Of a DNA stretch of 64,000 bases, positions 50,976-64,000 are shown one piece after another. The notes under the pieces were generated by a model that saw nothing but the letters and a program-made list of their open reading frames with translations, was not told where the DNA came from and searched no databases. The first letter of the stretch is position 1. Every line of letters begins with the position of its first letter. The position numbers were made by a program, and so were the translations under genes. Source of the stretch: Tomocerus qinae (taxonomy: Eukaryota > Arthropoda > Collembola > Entomobryomorpha > Tomoceridae); the NCBI GenBank assembly GCA_020055645.1, contig CM034548.1, positions 41,718,296 to 41,782,295 of the forward strand. Direction: 5' to 3'.

Positions 50976-52493
50976 TACTAACCCCCTAAGTTTAATTTTT
51001 ATTGTAAGTCAATTAGCTAATGAAATTAGATTTTAAATGACCGTTTTGACTGTATGTACTAGATTTTCAAACAATACGGCCTAACCAAAACTACATGACT
51101 TAAATGTAATAACACATTTTTGTAGCTTGTTTGGGAAAAATTTTAAATCCCAATTCTGATATAATTAATTAAAAAATTGTCCATTTCTTACAATTAAACT
51201 CATATTCGTCAAAGGTATATTTTTACAATTACAAAGACTAGACATTATACAATCTAGTCCAACACAGATGTATGCTGATAAGAACTTAAAGCTAGTATAG
51301 TAAAACAATCTTACTATATGAATTGACTACTTATGCGGCTCAGATGCACGTATTTAATGCAACTTGAACATTTCCTTCCATCATCATTCCATTTAACTAA
51401 ATCCGAATATCTAAACGTTTTTAACAAATCTAACCAAAAATGTGTCTACAATTAATCAACGAATACACTGAAGTTAGTAAATGATTTCTCTTAAAAACCA
51501 TTGAGAGAAAATTATTTTCTTAAAAAATTAAAAAACCTAGTTTCTGTGAAAATTTCTTTTGTTACATACCTAATTTATTAATTCAATTAAATATATTTAA
51601 GATTTAAATATACAGGTTTAAAGATTTATATGTTAATTTTTTTTGTTTTCAAATGGCCAAGGCCAAATAATGAAATTATACCGACTATTTTCAAAATTTT
51701 TATCGAATTCTAAATCTCCAACTTTTAATCTACTATTTACCACTTATTATGCTAGTTTCTGGATCGGCCAGCAATGCTGGCTCGAAAAATTCATTTGCTT
51801 TCATGTAATCAATAGATTTTATTTTAAATAACCCAAGCATAATCATTAACTGATATTAATGAGGTACCAATCAAAAATAACCAATTAGCATCATTCTAAC
51901 CCAAAATGAGCAATTAATGCTAATATCACTCAGAAATCACACAGTCCTAATTCCTAAAATAATTAATTAATTAACGTTAGTTTCAAAAATAATCCAAAAA
52001 TGATCAATTTTATTGCCTGCATGTAATAAAAAATAAACGTGCCTATGTTCTAAAAATAATGGCCAAAAAAATCAATGTTGCATTTTAATTTTTCCAAAAA
52101 TATATCACAAAGCATTGAATACAATCCAACCCAAACTAACTCCATGTCACAAAGCTAATAGTGCTTCCATTCGACAAATCTAGCTGTTGTTTTCATATTT
52201 TATGCCAACAAGCCTAACCTAACTAGGGTTTCTAAACCACAGAGCTAATTAGTGTTTATGTACCATTTCAAATTCCCTTTACTCCAAAAAATATTCATTT
52301 TGGAAATTGCAGATAAGTTGTACAAAAAAGGGCTGTATATAAGGAAACTCGTTATAAGAAAATATGGGATGAACGTTTTAAAAAACATGAAAAAATATTC
52401 CTCCATTGGAGATGAGTTGATCATCTTCTGCGCATCGAGGATACAGTATATTTAAAAACATTCATTTGTTCGCGTTAGAGGCATTATTTCTAT
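50976..52493. other. Spacer between hAT and MITE, no gene seen
   Basis: 1.5 kb, strongly AT-rich, only short frames. No RNA gene or repeat end recognised. Confidence 0.5.
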
Positions 52494-52501
52494 CCTATAA
52501 T

Positions 52502-53252
52502 GGGAGCACCCCTAATTGACATACACTTTTTGGCATAAAATATTTTTTTCAAAAATCCTTTTTGGCATACTTTATTGGCATAAATTTATTGAACAAACAA
52601 ATAATTAGTCATAATACTCAGTCAAAAAACGTGTAATGTATTGCCTGCAGTGTCAATGAAAATACCGAATCAAGAGAAATTATACAAATCAAAGTTTATC
52701 TGCCAAAGTATATATCCACTCTAAATAGCTCATATTAGAACGATTTTTAACAATTTTCAGCAGCATTTTGTCATATAGCAGAACTTTTTTTTTCTTCTTG
52801 TTCGGAAAGGAAGGGTTTACAAAATTATAATTGCAATAAGTTATATCAATGAGCAAACATATCTTTGATATTATACGTTGGGGAGGTCGAAAATACAATC
52901 AGGATTCCAAAAATGCGCCACACAACAAAATCGGCTAAGAACTTTAGGCAAAATTCCAAGAGTTGTAAAGTAAGATTCCTAAAAATGTTAAAATACAAAT
53001 CTTTACAATTAGATAAACGTACAGTGGTACATGTACAAATGTCAAATGTCAAACAAGTATAAGTTAATCTAGTGCTAGTGGCAGAGTTTGTTACCACGAT
53101 AGTATAGTTACCACCTATAGTTTATGCCAATTAGTGAAACATATTTTTATGCCAATAAGGAGAAAAAAATTATGCCAAAAAGTGTGTTTTTATGCCAAGA
53201 AGTGATTTTTTTATTTTATGCCAAAAAGTGTATGCCAATTAGGGGGTGAATC
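52502..53252. mobile_element. Non-autonomous inverted-repeat transposon (TGGCATAA family, copy 2)
   Basis: The ends carry inverted CACCCCTAATTGACATACAC and CACCCCCTAATTGGCATACA, each followed by TTTTTGGCATAAAAT and further TGGCATAAA repeats. The octamer CCTATAAT lies at 52494-52501 and again at 53253-53260, a plausible 8-bp hAT-like target duplication. The interior shares TATATCCACTCTAAATAGCTC-type sequence, inverted, with copy 1 at 26.8-27.5 kb. No open frame encodes a transposase. Confidence 0.82.
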
Positions 53253-53263
53253 CCTATAATTAA

Positions 53264-53622
53264 GGTTGGGGTAAGTTGTACTCTTTTACATTGAAATGTC
53301 TGTACAAAAATCTCGAGTACGGCTGAATTGAAACGAAAAGTTTTGTTTGATATTTAAAGTACGGATCTAGACCTCGGACTCAAGGCTCTTACATATTCAA
53401 AATGTGGCTTGGTGACCGAAATTTTCGCGCCATTGAAAAAAACGCGCGAAAGTGTCGGTTCCGATTTCTCGGTCACCAAGCCACATTTTGAAAATGTAAG
53501 AGCTTGGGTCCGAGGTCTAGATCCGTACTTTTAATTTCCATTAACACTTTTCACTCCCATTCAACCGTACTCGAGATTTTTGTACAGACATTTTAATGTA
53601 TAGCCTCCAACTTATCCCAACC
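53264..53622. mobile_element. Palindromic MITE flanked by TTAA (359 bp)
   Basis: Termini GGTTGGGGTAAGTTG and GGTTGGGATAAGTTG are inverted. The arms remain complementary almost to the centre (AGTACGGATCTAGACCTCGG and its inverse; GGCTTGGTGACCGAAA and a related inverse), around a CG-rich core. TTAA lies at both borders (53260-53263 and 53623-53626), the piggyBac-type target. It abuts the preceding element within a few bases. Confidence 0.82.
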
Positions 53623-53626
53623 TTAA

Positions 53627-56600
53627 GCACATGCAAAAAATAAAATTATTCTTTTTGCCACCTAAACGTAAGCAATTTGCTTGAGCTTCTGTCCTGACGA
53701 TTTTTTAAATGCAGAGTGAAACAACAACAACAAATTATTGCTACAACGTGTTAGGTTTTCTGTCATTATGTACTAAACCCCCAAAATGGGAGGAGGTATA
53801 TGTTACAAAATATTTTTCGCGTACTTTTTACCCAAATATTGACGGCGTATATTTTATATAGTCTTCTAATGCAATGTTGAGACAGCTAAATCGGACCTGT
53901 AAGAGTTGAGCCTGAAAAATATGTTTTGAATACATTTCCTAGCCCTGGTAATAATGACAGTTCACGGAGAGCATCATAATAATATGGAAAAGGAACACCA
54001 CCAGCTAGGAAGGAATGAAGGACAGAGCCCGTGTTTCTCTGTTTTGCATAATATAGGAATTCTTTGTATCTGCAAGCATTCTTATTGTCAGTGTTATTCT
54101 TATGGTAATTAGTGGTAAGTGACATTGATCTGTGGGTGCTGTTCTACATACAAACATACATATAAATACCTAGTATACTGTTGTGTTGTTGGTAGTGACT
54201 GACATGCAAGGTAGTGACACGATTGAATGTCCGCATCCGCACACGGTACAGTATTGAGTACAGTACACTACACACTACTACACCACCATGCACATCCAGT
54301 TGTTTACACACTACACACCCAGAGCAGGTCTCTAAAATTATCTAAGACTTTTATATTTGCCAGGGGATCGAGTAAAAAAAGTAATCCTACCCGTTTCTGC
54401 CGAGCAAGCAAGCAAAGCAAACCACATTATGCAATTGCAATGATTAACAGTGTAGTACGTACGGTGGCGAATCATTCTCTTTCTCTGGTGTGGACTAGTA
54501 GTGGACTGTAACTACGGTAAATGCTAATATTATAATATTATGTAACTGCGAGAGGTTGGATCGTTTACTTAAGGAAACGTTTTTTCGCTTTCTCGCTTCG
54601 TTCTTCAATTTTGGTTGGGACGAAAAGGATCTTGAGAAGCAAAACCATTTTATTTAATTAATAACTAATTTTTTTAAACCACAATTTTAAAAACCATTTT
54701 TTTAAAACAATTGGTTTAATTAAGGGCACATTTTCTTAAAAACTAAATTTTTAAACATGAAAATAATTTATTGAAAACGAAATAATGCAAAGCTAAATTT
54801 TAAAAATCTGTAGGAAGCTGCAGCAAGCAAGTTCGCCCGACTAAGGATAGGCCGCAAAGAGGAGAGGGCACCGTGTCACGTGTCAGTGTCCTCCCGAAAT
54901 CGAGAAAAATAAAGTTTTGTCTCAAACTTTACTTTTTTTCTTGATGCCCCCTCCGAAATATTTTTTGGCGTAGTTTAAACGCAGTTATCCATATCCTCTA
55001 AATACAGTTTTATAATTTTATTAGAAAACCTTATCGGCCTATAAATAACTTCATCTCAACTTTCTTAATGTTTTAATTGGTTTGGTAATTGTCTCGAGTA
55101 TTTCGTCAATTTGAAATGAAGCAAAGGATTTATAAAGAACAAATTGAAATAATTGGAAAGGAATAATTTAGTTTTTGTACTTTGAAGAAAAGGAAAAAGA
55201 AACGGTCCGAGCTCTAGAATAGGTATGCCGATATGGTTAAGCCCGCCACATGCTAATAACACTACTTAACTAATCTGAATCTGGTCAAGAGGAGAAACAA
55301 GTCTCTCCAGAAGAAAACCTGTACTTTTACCTCTTCCTCCCGTGCAACCTTTATTAGTTGATAGCAAAGAAAAGTAGTAGTAGAGTAGAGTAGGTAAGTA
55401 TAGGTATAATACGCAGGCTGACGATGTCATAATATTATTATCATTATCATGTTACGTTGGTTGGTTGTTATCATGAACTCACTCTCTTCGGCTTTCTGCT
55501 ACAATAATGTAACAACTGCCAGACATAATAACAACATAACGGTTCCTACTACAATTCCTATCAGTCCGCTGCTGCATACCAGCAGCAAAAGTAGAAGAAT
55601 CACCTTAAGTGCTTATTACTGCAACTGCATGCATAGTTTAGTGTGGATAGAGGGGTGACTGTCGTATTATTAAATGCCATGTACCCTGTCGTCCTTTGCT
55701 CTTCTACCGTGCTGTAGTAAATACTCTCACACTTAACCATACAAACCACCAAACTATTATATTGGCAAATTCCTTCCATGTAGCTTCTTTTGCCCATCAA
55801 CTTCTCTGCAAATTGTTTTCTATTTTATCTAATAATTTATTCTTATTATTCTTCATTCTTAGCCATTCTCGATTGATTACCCTTATGATGCAGACTTTTT
55901 TGCGATGGCGAAACTTGAATTTTCACATTGGCATTCCGACCTTTCTCAAAGTGAATGGCGTTTAAATGAGTTAATTAATAATAAACAAATAGTCAAATAA
56001 TGTTCACTGGACACGATAGTTTCAATGGCATTTCACAATGTTTAAAACTCTGTTCTAATCTGACCAACTGTAAGGACGAACTTATTTCCTCATTTTTGTG
56101 TCACTATGCAGTATTTAACTAGCACCGGGGCTCTTAAAACTGCCCATGTAAACTCCGTTCGATGACATTGGGCTTTGGTTATGCATAAAGTAACATGCAA
56201 GACGCAACCAAAATACTTTGCACCAAATCCATTGATGAAATATGAAAATGCTTTTACTTGGTTTTATATTACGGAGTTATGGTTGGAGACAACTATCATG
56301 AGTTATCTGTTATTTTGAAAAGTGAATGAAAAACTTCACTTAAAAGAATAAGCAATTTTTCCATGCATTTTAGAAACCATTTTCTACGAAGGAAATTTTA
56401 TATCTTAATAGATCGAAAGAAACCGTTAATATTTATAATTTAACACAAAGAAATGATTTTTTGCATATTTTGGCGAAAATAAATACATTTCCGAAGCCTG
56501 CTCATGATATATTGAAAGTAGAGACGGAACCGACAAATTATGGTGAGTAAGCAACTAAGTACTTGGAGAGTTGTTACAATAAATAGATCTAATAAAAAGA

Positions 56601-59600
56601 TTTCCAATATAAGTTTCAACAGAATTATTGTATAGTTAGTAATGCAAGCAGGCATAGCCAATGATGCAATGTGATCTTTCTAGTCCAAACAGAGATTGCA
56701 TGTATCAGAAATTCTTTACACAATATCCCTTACAGTATTTACTTACATGTCCCGTAATGAACAGTAATACTAATAAAGCGTATCACCACATCAACTATCG
56801 TATATGCATTTGCATTCCTACTACACTACCTCCTTACTTGTTATCTGTACCGGAGGCGGAGACTTTTTACAACAACCATTTTTGTGCATAAAAAACTATC
56901 GACTACCAAATGAACATATAATTGCATGCGCTGCTGCTGGTATACGATAGGGATAACAAGTAGCTTCAGGCCGAAAAATTAATCCTTAGCTATTCTGCAC
57001 AATTTTTCAAAAGTTTGGTTTTCATTTCATTAAAAAGCCAAGCAGGTATATTTTACCATTAGGATAGATGGTGTGAGGTATACACCAATCACAACTTTTT
57101 TATTCCTTGCCATTTCTTCCCTTTTTACTGGATGCTATTGATATGCATCATAAGACGAATTTTAATTTGCTTACTGTCGACGAATTTGGCTTATATAATG
57201 GTCTTCTAACTTTCAAAAATGAAAAACTAGTAGAATGTTTTAAAAATAGTCCACTTAGTCGTAGATATGGCTTTTGGCCTGACGTTACTCGTTACCGCTA
57301 ACATATATAGTATCTATATGACTATGAAATCAGACAAACGTATTATGATCACATTTACATCTGTGATAACCAACGTCGTCTTGGTCAGTGCCATCTAGAT
57401 TGGTCTCTAGCTGACACTTGTTGGTACATTTATTGTTAAAGAGATGCCCAAATGAAAAGGATGAATTTAGCAGGTGAGACGAATTAGAATGTCCGTATAG
57501 AGTTGATTTCGTAAACAACAAATGTTGATACCGTATAGTAATACCCTTACTACAACTACTGTTTCTTTCTACAGACTACGTAGACATACATACCTCCTCT
57601 CTCCAAAGTTATAAAAGCAAGTGGCTTAAACACGTTTCGAGAGATTCCTTCATCATCATCTGCAGAAAGGAGTAGATACTAAATAAATAATGAATGTAAG
57701 TGTATATGTATGTGAATAACCTTGTCCTAACTTCCTTTTATCAATCGCCAAACATACACTCGATTCAACTCACTCAACTCCTCATTCACCCTACCAACAG
57801 TACCAACTCCCTCCTCGCCAACCACCATCGGCCACAAGATCTTTAATAAAACCAACAAATAATGCGAAACCATCATACTGTTAAATCTAAAAAACTGACG
57901 ACTCAGTTGACCATTGAAACCTTAACATTAGAAATTAGTCGCATTTTTTGGAGAAGTATGCTTTTGCCTTTAGTCATAAAGCCATTACGCTGATCTATTT
58001 ACAAACATGACTTTATTGAAAAGTGGGGTTTTCTCGGAAGGTACTGGATGACAATTATCCTTGAGTACAAAAAAACAAGGAGAACCTACTTAATGTAACC
58101 AATTGCCATAATAATAATAAAATTATGCGTTGTGACTTGTAACCTATGCAGATGTGACATAGTTTCTGATATGTAATCATGTATGCATGTATTTATTCAT
58201 GTTTTTTGGTTGCAAGTAGTTGCATCTTAGATCTCGGACCGTCGCGTCGCAAAAAATAGTATTCGTTCGCAATTTTAAACGCAAAAAAATTTTTGTTTTC
58301 ATTTCGATCACTACCGCACACGTTTTTTTAATTAAAAATACGATTCGAAAGTTTCAAAAATTCTGAAAAACGTTAAAAACTATAATTAAATTAAACACAT
58401 CTCTAAAATTAGGACAGTAATATATTTTTCTCAACAGTTAGTTTCTCAATAGACTCAACATAGAGTAGCTGAAGTACAATTAAATATCTTTAAACTATTT
58501 TTCTAAGTAATTTATGCAAACGCAATCATAGTTGAAGAACGGATTTTTCAATGCATAAGGCTTGTTATTCCACTCTGAATCCTTTCCATCCAAGAAAATT
58601 TCTAGTTTTGTTAGTTTTTATTTTTCGTATTTAAACTACTTTACAAATACAATTAACGAAAGGAAACAACACAGTTTATAATCAAATGAAAGAATGTTCG
58701 TTTTGCCTTTCGATTCTAAATGAAACGATCCTACCTCTATTTACTATGCATGTACCTATACATGCATGTTGTGATTATGTAACATTCAATACAAAGTCGA
58801 AGGAGCATGCATAGAAGCATATCGAAAAATGTTGTTGCTTACAAAGGCTACTACAACTACAAGTTGTGTGATCTGTTGAAGTCCTTAGTTATAGCATGTC
58901 TATATAATCTTTCGACAAAAAGTGTGAATGAATGATCGGTCCTCAACCATCGTAAAGAGATTGCTGCAAAACGCCTGTATTTTTGGACTTGCTTTCTTAG
59001 TAATTATATACTAATGCCTTAGCTTTGTAACAATGAGAAGAGGTCGAATATTTGTTTATTTTATCTATGTAATTTACATATTTTCTTACGCAAGCTTCTT
59101 AAATCTCTGCATAATTATAAATTTTTAGTTGTATTTATCTATTTTCATTTTTTGTCCAAATAAGCCTAGACAGAGCATTTCTGGTCAAAAGTAATCAAAA
59201 GGGGAATAAAATAAAAAGTTTGCTCAAAAATTTGAGCATAATTACAATAAAAAATGTGGAAGCATTTTCTTATTTATTTCATTGACGTATTTACTAGAAC
59301 TGAAAAACTTCAAGTTCAGAATGGAAAAAAGTTCACTTAAAAGTACTAGAGGTGTGTATAAGAGTGACATCCAACACGAGCATGGAATATTGTAGTAAAT
59401 ATGCGAAGTATGTGTAGTATGTTCCTATCTGTCTAAAAGCATATTTTTTATTATGTAAGAAAGTGCATTGTTTAGCACGTTGTTGTAGCACAATACAGAA
59501 TACTTTTAGAGTTTTTGAGTAGGAACAAGGCAAGGCTTGGAATGAATGGAGTTGGAGTTGCCACGCCGTCTCTCCTAAGTTGGCTACCTACCTCATGCCT

Positions 59601-61600
59601 CCCTAGTAGTCCCTTTTAAACTTTAGGGTACTGGAAATTAGCCTACGCCGCAGTCGAATACCAAAGTGTTTAAGCTTCGCTGAAGTATTTGGGCTGAAGT
59701 CGAAAAAAGTCAAAATCGAGTTGAAAATTGGCCCAAGACTTCGAGATAAAATTTAACCGACGCCTGATAGAGAACACCCGCAACTGAAAGGAAAGTTGAC
59801 GAAGTGGCGGTATTTATATTATGCTGCCTGTCGCCTGATGAAAATAGGTCAAATAAAGAAAGTAAATGGAACTGAGGTTTCTGAAAATGTTTAACTCGAC
59901 AGAAACACAACGCATGTGTCATACTGTACTATATTTGGACATTTATTACTCCCTTGCCAAAAAGGAAAATTTGAACAAGATGCCGAAGTGATGGCGAAAT
60001 TTTGCTGTTTATTAAATCGTCAATCCACCCTTAAGATGCCCCCAATATTTGTAAGCAAAATCTAGTAATGACTTTTAGGTCGAATTGTACTATAATTTAT
60101 CTTTTATTGATGTTTTTATCTTCAACCAGGTCGCGTTGGTGCGGTGTCCTTTAATTCCACTTTGGTTTCTGCTAATTTGCTATTCGGCGTAGGCTATCTT
60201 TCTGTACCCCAAAAATCAGAGTCTTGCTTGTTTTATAATCTCACAGATGAAGGAATCCATATAACGATGCATTGTATGTGGTACATCTAAGTTATGGTGA
60301 GCAAGAAACAATGGCTAAAATAAGCAGTCAAGCTGGCTCGTAGGCCACCAAATCCCCCTACTGCTTGTGCCAAGCACCAACAGCAGGAAAGTAGTAAAAA
60401 TACGTCCTTTTAATAATTATTTATTTAGCAAGTCCTACTTTAGCAGCCTTAATAATAAATATAGCCGACTAAGCCAATACTGATTGAATGACCCAATCGG
60501 CGCTCTTGTCCCTATATGCATTTCAATTTCCAATATTCCAATTCCAACAATTCTCCTCGCCCTAGGAAACGAGCTTACAGAATCACAAAATCCGTCCATT
60601 AACTCCCGAAGGCACGAATTTGGAGAAAAATTGCTACTATGATCTTGTAACATATATTGATATTATTGGGTTGGACTGTTGGACTATATCAGTCCATTAG
60701 TTCAATCAAATTAGTAGTCAAAAGTACAAAATTAGCGTTAATAATTTTCTTCTAACAATTTGTTAATATAATTTGTTGCAGTTTATACCGAAAATGACTT
60801 GACAAATTTATGGTGCCAATTTTGTTTTCTGGTTCGTCCAGAATAATTCAATTTTTTATAAGGTTTTTTGTATTGGTAAGAAATTCGATTCTGGATGCCA
60901 CCCAAAAGGAAATATTGTTCTAGAGAAGCCGTTGGCCAAACGTTTTTGTAGTACTAAGTTATGAAACATCAGGGTACTAAAATTTTGCTTACCTATAAAA
61001 AGTGTGAAATGTTATATGATCATAAAAACGTGTGCAAGTGCATTATGGAATTGCTACCGAGCGACCGACATGACATAATGCTCACAAAAATACAAACATA
61101 AAATGCTAAATTAGAATAAAATACACAATAAATTCACCAAATCTCTTGGATTAAAATGAGGGGGTTCAAAAGGCACTTTAAATCTCATCAAAAGTCGAGT
61201 GTCCAATCCAACTAGATTTCGTTCATCTGCAATTCTCATTTATCTTGGCCAGTAAGTGGGCTTTACTTTTTATAATGTCTTGCCACTCTGTTTATTTTTG
61301 AACGGAATGTTTTGCCCGTCTGTCTCATTTCACTATTGATTCCACTCCAGTAGTCTGCTATATTCTATATTCTCTCTCAGGTTAATAATTTTGAGATGAT
61401 ATTAAATACAAGCTGAAAGTGGCATTTATGGTCATGGTTTGACCCTACCATATATATTCAGTGATGCCAGCATTTAGTGTTTAAATATTTTAGGCTTAAG
61501 ATAAAACAAAAAAACAAATAAACACTTAAAGATTTTTCAACAGCATCAAATGTCAAATTTCCCATATGATTGTAGTAACCTCGGTCAATTTTCAAATTAT
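53627..61600. other. AT-rich region without recognisable genes
   Basis: 8 kb with scattered short frames. A 64-residue plus-strand frame at 57107-57301 has protein-like composition but no family resemblance I can name. No tRNA or transposon termini recognised. Confidence 0.45.
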
Positions 61601-61620
61601 AATGCCTACCATGAAAATAA

Positions 61621-61977
61621 TTTTGCCTTAATATTCAATTTTACTTAGCAATTTTTCCTGCCAGAATATTCAATTTCCCTGGAAAATTCTTTTTGCATAT
61701 TATTCGATCTCCCTGAATCCTTTTTAAATAACATTCAATTTCCCTAAAAAATCTTTCTGCAATAATATTCAATTTTCCTGAAAAATTATTTCTGCCATAA
61801 TATTAAATTTTCCTGAAAAATTCTTTTTGCCATAATATTCAATTTCTCTAAAAAATTTTTTGCCATAATATTAAATTTTCCTGAAAAATTCTTTTTGCCA
61901 TAGTATTCAATTTTTCTGAAAAATTCTTTTTGCCATAGTATTTAATTTTCTTGTAATATTTCTTTTGCCATAATTTC
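61621..61977. repeat. Degenerate minisatellite, unit about 35 bp, about 10 copies
   Basis: The unit reads GCCATAATATTCAATTTTCC followed by TGAAAAATTCTTTTT. Copies start near 61625, 61661, 61759, 61794, 61829, 61861, 61898 and 61932 with decayed ones between, and are most uniform from 61790 to 61930. Confidence 0.88.
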
Positions 61978-63748
61978 CTTATTTCGCATTCATTCCGATT
62001 TTTGGACTCAAACGTATTTTGCCATCGTTAATAGCTATATCTATATTCATTTTACTGTATTAATTTTTACTAAGGAATTCATTTGTAACATAAATAGTAT
62101 AGATTTGTACCATTGCCATATTATTGATTGTTATCATTGCCATAAGTATTTGAGGAGGATCATTGAGATTATGAATCTCTTCTGAAATTATGCCCTGAAA
62201 CAAACCATATTGATTCGATACTTAGTTAGATCTGATCTTTTGGAGCCAACGGAATGAGATTCATTTATTTTTTTTACATACGAATGTCTATATTTGTCAA
62301 TTTTTCTGATTACCATATATCAAGATATTAAAGAAAAAATCCGAAGACTGGCGATTGCAACAATTCTGACAAATTTTATCAAGATCAAAACCACAACTCA
62401 TATACCTAGTACATATTACGAAGGTTTACTTACAAGCAAAGAAGCTTCTAGCTGACAAACACTCAGAAAAGGAGAAACATATTACATTTCTAGCTGTTAC
62501 AGATAGATGAATGACAATTATACCTTCGTGTGCGTGAAAATTAAAACGGTTGTTGACTTCCTTTGTAAGGACGGACGAACCGTGCCCTACAACCTTTAAA
62601 GGTGAACTACCTCTCTCATCGGACATAATAAGTATTATTATAGTTAAAAATAGGTACGGAGTGATCTGAAGAGTAGAGATGTTGAGGAATAAACATAATT
62701 ATTATTAGCAGTAGATAGATAGTTAAAGTGCCTCAAATATCAGGCCGTAGTACTTACATTAAAATTGTTTGAAGTAAGCAGGAACATAATGGCAGAAAAC
62801 CTTAAGAATGGGTAACGCTTTATGCATTATAAGTTTCCATTTGGTTTTTGGTTTGATTATATAGTCTCTAAATATTCTAATGAGGTAATTTGGGGACCGC
62901 TTCTAATTTTGAAGTTTAAACTTATTTTTTGATAGGTTGGTAGTTATAGACTATATAGTTAGACCACCAATTTTTAATTAATTACATGCATTTAAGATGG
63001 AGGTGGTCTAGCAGATATTTACAAGTAGGCATGTTTATAGGTAACCTTCTTTCGTTCGTACATCCTTTTATTAACTGCGTTAGTTTGTAATTATGCCTAG
63101 ACCAACGGAAAAAATGGTCAAAAGTCAAAATACGCGTTATCATGACCATGTGCATTGTAGAACGTGAAACAATTCACTTGACGTTTAACATTTTTAGGCA
63201 TTTAGTTTGCAATGTTCGAATTTTTGGAGAATAATCAAGTTTTTCAAATGGTTTAACTTAATAAAAGACTAAGGACTGACAGACATTTGAGTGAAAATAA
63301 TCGGAATAAATCATTTAAGGTTCGAATACAATTAGCAGCAACGAATCGCTTCCTCAAAAGAGAAACATTTTTGATTACCAATAATGGTGATTTTTCTGGT
63401 AGTGTCTTATTGATATAATATATTATTACTTACTTAATATTATCAGGCTATGGACAAAAATTTATTTTTAATTAGGGTTGCGGTATCCGGATAGGAAGAT
63501 GTGGACAAAAGTGGACAAAACTAATTTTATCTAGGATGAAACCAGTTTTATCACCTTTTGTCCTGGTTAAAATCAGACTTGTATTTTTGCCACCAAAATT
63601 TCGTTTCTGCCAGCCAGCTGTTTGAACCAGGTTTAAACCAGATAATAATCAGGTGAAAAGTGGCTGAAACTTTGAAACTATACTTTATTTCAATATTCAT
63701 TCTGAAACCTTAAAAGTATATTCTATGCCTATTTTAGGCTTCAAAACA
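61978..63748. other. AT-rich region, no gene seen
   Basis: Only short frames lacking recognisable domains; no clear repeats beyond the flanking arrays. Confidence 0.45.
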
Positions 63749-63893
63749 GTTCATCTGATTTCATCCGATTTCATCTGAATTCATCCCGATTCATTCCAAT
63801 TGATTCCAATTCATCCCACTTAATTATCCAATTCATCTGAATTCATTTGAATTCATCCAAATTCATCTGAATTCTTTCGAATTCATCCAATTT
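63749..63893. repeat. Short tandem repeat of ATTCATCYGA / ATTCATCCA units
   Basis: About a dozen imperfect 9-12-base units (TTCATCTGA, TTCATCCGA, TTCATCCCA, TTCATTTGA). A decayed simple repeat near the window end. Confidence 0.85.
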
Positions 63894-64000
63894 ACATTGT
63901 AGCGTGGACATCAATGGTTTAAACTGGGAAGTGCTTACTTCTAGTTTTCACTAACCATGATAATAAAAATAAAAATCAACCCTTTTCGATTTTTGGGGCA

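Noticed and set aside
57107-57301. 64-residue plus-strand frame with protein-like composition
   Set aside because: Possible exon remnant, but no family match, no convincing splice sites checked, and no neighbouring exons found.

Overview
The window is eukaryotic genomic DNA, AT-rich and intron-rich, most likely from an arthropod; I cannot name the species. The basis is one large spliced gene with GT/AG introns, single-copy invertebrate-type Shank architecture, long introns, and many short inverted-repeat transposons. There are no operons and no prokaryotic signals.

The dominant feature is a complete coding sequence for Shank/Prosap, the postsynaptic scaffold, on the minus strand between 37846 (ATG) and 3390 (stop). 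I resolved 15 coding exons by hand. Every junction has a GT donor and AG acceptor, the intron phases match throughout, and the summed length is 6327 nt (2108 residues plus stop). The domain order is the full Shank set: N-terminal SPN domain, ankyrin repeats, SH3, class I PDZ, a long proline/serine/glutamine-rich region with two PPPEF Homer-binding motifs, a Gln/His tract, and a C-terminal SAM domain. The coding part of the gene is about 34.5 kb, a third of it in one 11.6-kb intron after exon 2.

Upstream of the Shank start codon (37.8-64 kb) I find no other host protein-coding gene. This part holds a candidate GC-richer promoter/5'UTR region (about 45.0-45.45 kb), a 693-bp foldback element (45824-46516), a nearly intact 2777-bp hAT transposon with a perfect 8-bp target duplication (48191-50967), a TGGCATAA-type MITE (52502-53252) abutting a palindromic MITE flanked by TTAA (53264-53622), and two degenerate minisatellites (about 61.6-61.98 kb and 63.75-63.89 kb). 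A second copy of the TGGCATAA element family lies inside the large Shank intron (about 26824-27511).

The hAT element encodes a four-exon, CGGBP1-like transposase on the plus strand with one apparent 1-nt insertion in a T run. It also carries a 99-bp-arm hairpin upstream of its start codon. I did not find an unmistakably new multi-gene system. The most unusual items are the embedded long hairpins, the SH3 domain lacking its usual aromatic binding residues, and the twin Homer motifs.
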